Below are positions 1 through 4,895 of a stretch of 5,906 bases of DNA, piece by piece. Origin of the DNA: CAVSUR01 sp052143655 (lineage in GTDB: Bacteria > Actinomycetota > Actinomycetes > Streptosporangiales > Streptosporangiaceae); the NCBI GenBank assembly GCA_052143655.1, contig JBKQSL010000157.1:1-5906 (forward strand). Reading direction: 5' to 3'. Each line of letters begins with the position of its first letter. Within the stretch, counting starts at the first letter, position 1. The notes below the pieces were generated by a model, which saw nothing but the letters and a program-made list of their open reading frames with translations, was not told the DNA's origin and searched no databases. The translations under genes and the position numbers were made by a program.

Positions 1-34
1 AGCCAGCCAGGCCTTTGCCGGTTATGGCCATTCC

Positions 35-64
35 GGCCGGACGGAGGGACGATTGAGTCCGGCC
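35..64. repeat. 8-bp perfect inverted repeat in the leader of the first gene
   Basis: GGCCGGAC at 35-42 is exactly complementary to GTCCGGCC at 57-64, with a 14-nt loop. It lies about 57 bp before the first gene. No T-run follows on either strand, so a classical intrinsic terminator is not shown. It could be a T-less actinobacterial terminator for a gene left of the window, an operator, or chance in GC-rich DNA. A plus-strand frame enters from the left edge and stops with TGA at 54-56, inside the loop; it is too short to call as a gene tail. Confidence 0.3.
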
Positions 65-106
65 TATCGCTCCGGGGGAACGGTCGTTGAGCGGTCCCGC
101 CGGGGC

Positions 107-116
107 GGAGGGAGGG
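107..116 (+). promoter_or_regulatory. Shine-Dalgarno sequence for the membrane-protein gene
   Basis: GGAGGGAGGG lies 4-13 nt before the ATG at 121. It is an extended purine-rich match to the 16S anti-Shine-Dalgarno sequence and supports ATG 121 as the true start. No confident -35/-10 pair could be picked out in the 120 bp available upstream. Confidence 0.65.
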
Positions 117-120
117 CCGC

Positions 121-1029
121 ATGTCCGACATACCTGCCGATCAGAGCCCGGGACCCGCGAGTCCGCCCCGCGCGCCACAAAGTGGCACGCCGCCGCTAGC
201 CGCAGCGGAGAGTCCGCCTCCCGCGCCGCCCGGCGGCACGGCGCCGCTGGCCGCAGGGCATAAGCGATGGAGATGGAAGAAGGTCATCCCACTCGCTGTG
301 CCGCTCCTCCTGGCCGTGATCGGCCTGGCACTGCTGCCTTTCGCCTTCAAGCTGTACCCGCGAACGGCGCACCACTCCGCCCCTCCCTTTCCCACTATAA
401 TTGTCGTCTCGTCCGTTCCCTTAGCGAACATCGACTACACGGTATTCCAGCACTCCGCAAAACTGGCCGGGATCGAAATCTCGCTTGAGCTGGCTGGCAA
501 TGTCCCGCATGGCGGCACTGTGGCCGTGGTAGAAGTGGACCTGCCGACCGGGGAAATCTTCGCTTGCCCGCAGCAAAAATGCACTAAACACCAATGGACC
601 GGCGAGCTTATTTTCATCAAGCATGACACTGTGAACGCTTTCTTCGGTGTGAGGGCTCCCAGCTTCGGCGTGGTCACCAGCGACAACACCGCGACGACTG
701 CCATCCCGGAAGTTTACTATCACAGCACCGGGAGGCCGTTGTTGTACACCACCTACGGCCTGCCGGCAGCCAACAGCTACGACTGGTCCTCCTACCCAAC
801 AGTCATGGTCGGCAAATCCGATGCCGAATGGGAGGAGGCTCTGGTGAAAGGCGACAACATAGGGCGGGCGGCAGTTGGCGTCAACTACGCTGGCCAGGCA
901 GACGACAGCCTCAAGACGTTCATCGCCGGCGCACTGGTCGGCCTCGCCGGCGCAGCAATACTCGCCGCCATCATCGAAGCCGTGCACGTGCACGACTGGG
1001 AAGCGCTCCGTGAACTGCGCTCGAAGTAA
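121..1029 (+). CDS. Predicted two-helix membrane protein with proline-rich N-tail, function unknown
   Basis: A 302-residue protein that I do not recognise as a named family. Residues 1-48 are Pro/Ala/Gly-rich and probably disordered. A basic patch (RWRWKK, about 49-54) precedes a strong hydrophobic helix at about 55-77. By the positive-inside rule the N-tail is cytoplasmic and residues 78-265 are extracytoplasmic. That middle part is rich in Val/Thr/Ile and aromatics, as in a beta-fold, and contains a CPQQKC pair (C149, C154) that could form a disulfide. A second Ala/Gly/Leu helix (about 266-288) would return the chain, leaving a short cytoplasmic tail. There is no signal-peptidase site or lipobox. 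The start is supported by the strong Shine-Dalgarno at 107-116. Codon 101 is TTA, rare in high-GC actinobacteria. The middle of the gene is visibly less GC-rich than the flanks. It converges on the integrase remnant. A real gene is likely; the role is open. Confidence 0.85.
   Translation: MSDIPADQSPGPASPPRAPQSGTPPLAAAESPPPAPPGGTAPLAAGHKRWRWKKVIPLAVPLLLAVIGLALLPFAFKLYPRTAHHSAPPFPTIIVVSSVPLANIDYTVFQHSAKLAGIEISLELAGNVPHGGTVAVVEVDLPTGEIFACPQQKCTKHQWTGELIFIKHDTVNAFFGVRAPSFGVVTSDNTATTAIPEVYYHSTGRPLLYTTYGLPAANSYDWSSYPTVMVGKSDAEWEEALVKGDNIGRAAVGVNYAGQADDSLKTFIAGALVGLAGAAILAAIIEAVHVHDWEALRELRSK
181..255 (+). repeat. Imperfect 24-bp direct repeat encoding the proline-rich tail
   Basis: Positions 181-204 and 232-255 match at 20 of 24 bases and are offset by 51 bp (17 codons). 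They encode SGTPPLAA and GGTAPLAA within the N-terminal tail of the membrane protein. This looks like a small in-frame duplication that lengthened the disordered cytoplasmic tail. Proline-rich low-complexity coding could also produce this similarity by convergence. Confidence 0.5.
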
Positions 1030-1127
1030 CCAGCCGCCGTGGCCAGCGCTTCGTCAGATAGTCGATCACGGTCGGCGCCCAAGGCCCAGTTTGCCGTTGA
1101 CACATTCGGCGGGCCGCCAAGCAGGTG

Positions 1128-1730
1128 CCGCAGTCCATGGCATAAGCAATCGCCCGCCAACCATAACCAGATCAGCAGCCGGCAGTGCGGGTGCATGGCC
1201 TCGATGATCATCCGGTACTCGTGAACCGTCATGACCGCTCGCGGCCGGGCGATGTGCTGCTTGATCCGGTGGCCGCGCCACACTTTGCCCGTAACCAGTT
1301 CCGCGTCGGTCGCGTCCATCCAGATCGCGCTGCCGAAGCCCTTGATCTTGCGGATCATCGCGCCGGACTTGCTCTCCTCCAGCTTCCTGATGAACGCCCG
1401 CACGCTCGCCGGAGTCACGTCCTTCATGGGCGTGCTGCCGAAGGCGGGCAGCAGGTAGTTGCGCAGGACCATCGCCGCGAACACTCGCCCGCTGGGTGAG
1501 TAGGAGTGCTCGGCCAGGAACCCCTCGGCGTAACCGGCCAGCGTCAGCTCACCGTTGCTGGACGCGCGGTAGACGGCGACGGGCTTCGGGCTTGAGACGA
1601 TCACGCCCGCCTCGGCCCGCGCTTTCGCCTTCATCGCCTCGCGCCTCGTGCTGAAGGTTGCGCCCCGCTGCCGGCCGTTCTCCCGCCACATCACCGTGAA
1701 CCGGCCGTTGCGCTCCCGGATGCTTGCCAT
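1128..1730 (-). pseudogene. Tyrosine recombinase (phage/ICE-type integrase), 3'-truncated remnant
   Basis: Reading from ATG 1730, residues 1-45 (SIRERNGRFTVMWRENGR..., then TFSTRREA) resemble the N-terminal arm-type DNA-binding domain of actinobacterial integrases. Residues 60-160 resemble the SAM-like core-binding domain (LAGYAEGFL, LRNYLLPAFG, MKDVTPASVRAFI). Residues 161-190 (VMTVHEYRMIIEAMHPHCRLLIWL) match the start of the catalytic domain. From about residue 191 the family pattern is lost. A GLR at 199-201 may be a relic of the catalytic-arginine motif, but the H-x-x-R box and the catalytic tyrosine are absent. The frame happens to stay open to 885, antisense to the membrane-protein gene, and that tail has no integrase character. 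Intact relatives are usually around 370-420 residues. The start is backed by GGGAG at 1743-1739, 8 nt upstream. One TTA codon is present (L189). Recombinase activity is not expected. Confidence 0.75.
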
Positions 1731-1812
1731 AGATCTTGCTCCCGTCGTCGGGCTGTCAACCTAGCCGACGCAGAAGCGTTCGAATAAAGCTCATACTCTT
1801 GGGCTACGCTGA

Positions 1813-1837
1813 CAGGCTCTCTTATCGCGGGAGCCTG
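1813..1837. repeat. 7-bp inverted repeat (hairpin) between the large gene and the integrase remnant
   Basis: CAGGCTC at 1813-1819 pairs exactly with GAGCCTG at 1831-1837 across an 11-nt loop. The CAGGCTC word recurs at 1892-1898 and a related AAGGCTCT occurs near 1840. There is no T-run on either strand. It may be a weak terminator for the minus-strand transcript leaving the 675-residue gene, or part of protein-binding DNA near the integrase. Confidence 0.3.
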
Positions 1838-1906
1838 GTAAGGCTCTGACCTGCGCAAATGTGCGGGTGCCGGAGGCCGTCACGGTGCTGGCAGGCTCCG
1901 TTTGCA

Positions 1907-1938
1907 AGATCAACACCAACAAGGGCCGAGATCAACAC
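1907..1938. repeat. Two exact copies of AGATCAACAC, 22 bp apart
   Basis: AGATCAACAC occurs at 1907-1916 and 1929-1938 in the same orientation. The 22-bp start-to-start spacing is about two helical turns, so bound proteins would lie on one face of the DNA. The copies are more AT-rich than their surroundings and lie about 180-210 bp upstream of the integrase start. Integrases with an N-terminal arm-binding domain, or their excisionases, bind short direct repeats in such places. That role is inferred from position only. Confidence 0.35.
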
Positions 1939-2080
1939 AAGCGACGCTGACTGGATGCGGTCGCACCACCGCCGTCGCGACACCCGCTACTGGCCGCCAC
2001 TGTGACCGGCCGCGGTCCGGAATTCAGCCTCGATCGGCACTTTCACAGCTCACTCCACAGCGACCGCGATATGGCATCCG

Positions 2081-4108
2081 TCATCTCAGCTCCGGACCGG
2101 CTCGATGCGCCGCTCTAGGTCCTGGATTCCGCGCGGAGGCGTCCCGGACGGCGCGCAGCGGCGGCGGCGCCTCGAGGATCGGCTCGGCGACGAGGGCCCG
2201 GAAGTCCTCGAGCGTTTCGCGCGCCGGATAGCCGGAGTCACTCACGGCGCGGACCACATCCTCCCGCTGGGAGCGGGGCAGCTCCTCAAGCTGTTCCCGT
2301 ACCGCGTCGGGACCCCCGATTTCCAGCAGTTCCAGGAGGCTTCCGGCCATCAGCCACGCAGCCTGCGCCGGGCTCACCTCTTCGGGTCTACTGTCCTGCT
2401 TCTGCGCGAGGAGAACGACCGGCCCGAGCTCCGGGTCGCGAAGCAGGCTGGCCAGCAACTCGTCCCCCTCCGGCACACCACCGGCGAGAGTCTTCAGCAG
2501 CGCCACCCGCCGGGAGAGGAACGGGCAGTCGCGGATCGCCTGCACGAGCGGATCCAGCGAGCCGTCGTGGGCGGCCCGCCAGATGGCGATCTCCTCCGCA
2601 CCGGCGGCGGGCGTGTAATGCTCAGCGACCGTGCCGAGCAACTCCGCCGGCGAGGCGCTCACGAGCTCGCCGACGAGCGCCGCCTCCCTGCCCTCCGCGA
2701 GCATGCGCTGCCGCATCGCGCGGGTGCCCAGCGGAGTGAAGCTCACCAGGCGCCCTGGCGCGGCCAGCTGCTCGCGCGGCCCGGCGGTCCGATTGCCGGT
2801 GACCGGATGTTCCGCCGCGAACGGCATCGTGGAGCCCTCGTCCAGGTCGGCCGAGAACACCTTGCCGGCGACACCGTGGGTGGAGGTCACCGCGCCTAGC
2901 GCTTCGAAAGCGTCGAAGATGTGCTCCACGTCGTTGGCTACGCGCCCACGCAGGCCCATCTGGCTGATCGGGCGTAGGGAGTCAACATCGAAATGAGCCC
3001 GGACCGCATCCCACACGGACTCCGCGAGCCGGGCCACCGGAACCGGCTCCTCCATGCTGTAGATCGCGGCCAGCACGTCGGGCACGATCATGCCATAGAG
3101 AAGCCGCACCGGCGAGGGAGGCTCATCCGCCCAGATCGGACGGCAGACGGCGTCGCCGAGATCGAACGCTGCCTCGAACGTGCGCTGCCAGAGGGCCTCG
3201 GCGTCGGCGAGCACCGTCCGCGCCTTCGCCACTGGCACCAGGCGCGTGCCCTGCCGCCGGACCAGGCGCGCCTTCTTCGCCCAGTTCACGATCAAGTCCA
3301 GGCCTGGGAGCTCGGCGGCGCTGCGGAACCGCAGGCCCTCGTCGCCGGTCCCGAGCAGCGTGATCAGCTCCCGGGCATCCGCGGGCCTGATGTTCCCGGA
3401 TGGTGTGAGAGCCCGGCCCTTCGGGCCGAGCCATTGCGCGAAGGCACGAAGCTGGCCGGCAAGCTTGCTGCATCCGGCCGCGGCGGCGAGTTCCTCCGCG
3501 CGCGGGAGCCGCACCGGGAGCTGGGCGAATTTCCGCGCCTGGCCCGGAACGGGCCGGCCGAGCTGCCGCTCCAGCGCACGCTCCAGCAGACCCTCGTCGA
3601 GTACCAGCCGGCCGACCTGGACGTCATTCAGGAAGGCGGTCAGCGCCTCGGGATCACCGATGTCAATGCCGCGGTGCTGGGCTGACAGCAGCACGGTCTT
3701 CGCCATCCCGTACCGCTCCTGGTCGCCGATCGCGTCGGCGAACTCCTTCGCGGCGGCGTCGATGGCGGACGCGTTCTCCTCGGTGGCAGCGCCCCGCGGA
3801 TCGCGCAGCCCGTGAGCGTCCAGGTAGCGCAGCAGGGTGCGCAGCGTCTCGGGCGCCTCCAGCAGGTCTTCCTCGGGTGCCGTGACCTTTTCCGGGATCC
3901 ACTCCAGCAGCGTCCGGCGTACCTGCGCGGGGGTCCAGTAGCCGAGCCGTCCGTCCGAGCTGAAGTGCCGCGAATCAAGCAGGGCTTCGGCCAGCGGAGG
4001 CGACATCACCAGGCCATTCGCCCCAGCCCAGGCCTCGCACCGCCGGACCAGCAGCTCACGGGCACCGAGGTAGGCATCGGTCTCCTCGATGTCGTAATAC
4101 GTACGCAC
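2081..4108 (-). CDS. Large soluble multi-domain protein of unknown function, paralogous to the right-edge gene
   Basis: A 675-residue protein starting at GTG 4108. An in-frame TAG at 4118-4120 excludes any earlier start. GAGGG abuts the start and AGGG lies a few bases further up, so the ribosome site is mediocre. No signal peptide, membrane helix, nucleotide-binding loop, nuclease or metal motif is visible, so a cytosolic, mostly alpha-helical protein is expected. Residues 1-190 form an N-terminal part including WTPAQVRRTLLEWIPEKV and YGMAKTVLLSA. Residues 222-295 carry LTPSGNIRPADARELI followed by RFRSAAELPGL. Residues 386-475 carry FEALGAVTS and then SFTPLGTRAMRQRML, like the end of a winged-helix fold. 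Residues 480-610 are Leu/Ala/Glu helical repeats. The last 35 residues are Pro/Arg-rich. I recall similar hypothetical proteins in actinobacteria, some fused to pRiA4b ORF-3-type domains; that is memory, not a search. The coding call is strong, the function unassigned. Confidence 0.88.
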   Translation of the reverse strand: MRTYYDIEETDAYLGARELLVRRCEAWAGANGLVMSPPLAEALLDSRHFSSDGRLGYWTPAQVRRTLLEWIPEKVTAPEEDLLEAPETLRTLLRYLDAHGLRDPRGAATEENASAIDAAAKEFADAIGDQERYGMAKTVLLSAQHRGIDIGDPEALTAFLNDVQVGRLVLDEGLLERALERQLGRPVPGQARKFAQLPVRLPRAEELAAAAGCSKLAGQLRAFAQWLGPKGRALTPSGNIRPADARELITLLGTGDEGLRFRSAAELPGLDLIVNWAKKARLVRRQGTRLVPVAKARTVLADAEALWQRTFEAAFDLGDAVCRPIWADEPPSPVRLLYGMIVPDVLAAIYSMEEPVPVARLAESVWDAVRAHFDVDSLRPISQMGLRGRVANDVEHIFDAFEALGAVTSTHGVAGKVFSADLDEGSTMPFAAEHPVTGNRTAGPREQLAAPGRLVSFTPLGTRAMRQRMLAEGREAALVGELVSASPAELLGTVAEHYTPAAGAEEIAIWRAAHDGSLDPLVQAIRDCPFLSRRVALLKTLAGGVPEGDELLASLLRDPELGPVVLLAQKQDSRPEEVSPAQAAWLMAGSLLELLEIGGPDAVREQLEELPRSQREDVVRAVSDSGYPARETLEDFRALVAEPILEAPPPLRAVRDASARNPGPRAAHRAGPELR

Positions 4109-4137
4109 CCCTCGACCCTAGCCATCCGGGCACGCAG

Positions 4138-4156
4138 CGCGGCGGTGAACGCCGCG
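4138..4156. repeat. Strong GC hairpin just upstream of the 675-residue gene
   Basis: CGCGGCG (4138-4144) and CGCCGCG (4150-4156) are exact complements around a 5-nt GTGAA loop, with a G-T wobble able to extend the stem. The hairpin lies 30-48 bp upstream of GTG 4108, between it and the decayed small genes on the same strand. No T-run follows in the minus direction. It could separate transcription of the two units or sit in the 5' leader of the large gene. Confidence 0.4.
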
Positions 4157-4202
4157 TCCGCCTGAGGTGACGCGCCTGGGGCGGGCCACCAGCGCTGCCC
4201 GA

Positions 4203-4432
4203 ACGCGTGAACGGGTGCCAGCGCCCGTCGGGACCGTGGCGGACCTGGACACCACTCACCGTCTCGGTGACGATCCCGTCCGCGGCATCGAGTTCCGCCG
4301 TCACCGCGTGGCGGGAGGCCGTGACGGTAAAGGCCAGGTCGGTGATTTCACCGACTTGGGCACGTTCGTTGAGTTCGGTGAGCGGGTGCCGGGCGGCGCG
4401 GTCACCTCGGTCTCGTCGGCTAGCGGTGACAT
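4203..4432 (-). pseudogene. Small hypothetical gene, apparently frameshifted
   Basis: Two minus-strand frames join here. From ATG 4432 the first 17 residues (MSPLADETEVTAPPGTR, to about 4382) read sensibly, then become Pro/Ser-rich filler. From about 4385 a frame offset by one base gives a convincing stretch, PLTELNERAQVGEI, then a Val/Thr-rich part ending at RWHPFTR (about 4203). This stretch has mostly G/C third positions and a beta-strand-like pattern. Beyond 4203 that frame turns Arg-rich and runs into the start of the 675-residue gene. The simplest reading is one small gene of about 78 residues in which a single base was lost near 4382-4385, with an uncertain 3' end. The ATG is 8 bp past the stop of the preceding small gene and has no Shine-Dalgarno of its own, suggesting translational coupling. 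No family recognised; sequencing error is an alternative. Confidence 0.4.
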
Positions 4433-4440
4433 GAGGCTGG

Positions 4441-4707
4441 TCAGCAGCGCGAGTGCGGCGGCGCGTGCGGCTTGGTGGTGGCGGCGCGGCCGGGAGGACC
4501 CACATGGGTACCTTCCTGGATCCAGTCGTGGCGCGGGAGGACCGCGACGACGACGCCGTCGGTGATCGTCACATACGTCTCCCGCACCGTCGTCGCGGGG
4601 ACGGACCGGGTCTGGCACGCGGCCTTCAGGGCGGCGAAGAAGTCGTCCGGGGTGAGGGCCGTCCAGTCCGTGATGTCGCGGCCTTCGCCTTGTTCCGTGG
4701 CGACCAC
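4441..4707 (-). CDS. Small hypothetical protein, start probably lost by a frameshift
   Basis: From GTG 4707 this frame gives 88 residues with strong G/C third-position bias and a plausible fold: an acidic, aromatic helix (ITDWTALTPDDFFAALKAA, about 12-30), then strands VRETYVTI and DGVVVAVL, then HDWIQEG. The last 20 residues are Pro/His/Thr-rich and may be non-native. GTG 4707 has no ribosome site. ATG 4723 has GAGGGA 11 bp upstream but is out of frame by one. Deleting one base from the C6 run right after that ATG would join it to this frame, giving a 93-residue protein starting MPPSGVVATEQ. The gene is thus either frameshifted, misread in the homopolymer, or started at GTG. No family recognised. 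It is divergent from the right-edge gene. Confidence 0.5.
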   Translation of the reverse strand: MVATEQGEGRDITDWTALTPDDFFAALKAACQTRSVPATTVRETYVTITDGVVVAVLPRHDWIQEGTHVGPPGRAATTKPHAPPHSRC

Positions 4708-4723
4708 GCCGGAAGGGGGGCAT

Positions 4724-4895
4724 GGTGCCGCCGGTCCCTCATGCGGGCCGCGGGGTCCGCAGGGCTGGGAAGGCGAGGTAATGCGGGCACCAGAAAATTA
4801 TGCCGGCTCGCGGCGCGTCCGCGGGGGGCGGTGCCGGGTATCCGCTCGTGACAGGAGAGCCTCCGGATCATGTCGTCGTCGGTAAGGTCAGACGC
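4724..4895. promoter_or_regulatory. Divergent intergenic region between the small-gene tract and the right-edge gene
   Basis: This 172-bp stretch must hold the promoters for the leftward small genes and probably for the rightward partial gene. GAGGGA (minus strand, 4740-4735) is a ribosome site for ATG 4723. On the plus strand GGTAAGG at 4881-4887 is a possible weak ribosome site for GTG 4896. An AT-rich patch, AGAAAATTAT (4792-4801), stands out in the GC-rich surroundings and could be melted or bound, but I cannot pair it with a -35 box. No confident promoter hexamers are visible. Confidence 0.35.

Larger units (their letters stand above)
1731..2080. other. Gene-poor region upstream of the integrase remnant; candidate attachment or control DNA
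   Basis: These 350 bp separate the 3' end of the 675-residue gene from the integrase start. I see no convincing gene. A plus-strand frame of about 109 codons from 1902 has no recognisable product and runs on into the antisense of the neighbouring gene. No excisionase-like small gene is visible on either strand. The region holds a 7-bp hairpin (1813-1837) and a 10-bp direct repeat pair (1907-1938). A minus-strand TAGGTT at about 1757-1762 could be an integrase -10 box, but no good -35 sits at the right distance. In intact elements the attachment site commonly lies beside int, so this is the natural place for attP/attL remnants. Confidence 0.4.

Noticed and set aside
1..56. Tail of an upstream plus-strand gene ending at TGA 54-56
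   Set aside because: Only 17 codons are visible and nothing distinguishes them from random GC-rich sequence.
981..994. Perfect 14-bp palindrome CGTGCACGTGCACG inside the membrane-protein gene
   Set aside because: It encodes Val-His-Val-His in the C-terminal tail, and a palindrome of this length is not rare over 6 kb of GC-rich DNA. There is no supporting context for a regulator site.
1754..1759. Minus-strand TTGACA as a -35 box for the integrase
   Set aside because: The corresponding -10 would fall on AGATCT next to the ATG, a poor match. It would leave the Shine-Dalgarno at 1743-1739 upstream of the transcription start.
1902..2231. Plus-strand frame of about 109 codons
   Set aside because: The product is Arg/Ser/Thr-rich without a recognisable pattern, and its second half is antisense to the end of the 675-residue gene. 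No ribosome site supports the start.
2993..3685. Plus-strand 230-codon frame opposite the large gene
   Set aside because: It is Arg/His/Pro/Glu-rich and antisense to the well-supported 675-residue gene, which has strong third-position bias and internal similarity to the right-edge gene.
1873..4328. Near-identical 15-mers GGAGGCCGTCACGGT (about 1873) and GGAGGCCGTGACGGT (about 4314) as possible attachment-site repeats
   Set aside because: One copy lies in coding-like sequence, the words are GC-rich and nearly palindromic, and there is no tRNA or longer identity at either end, so chance is a better explanation.
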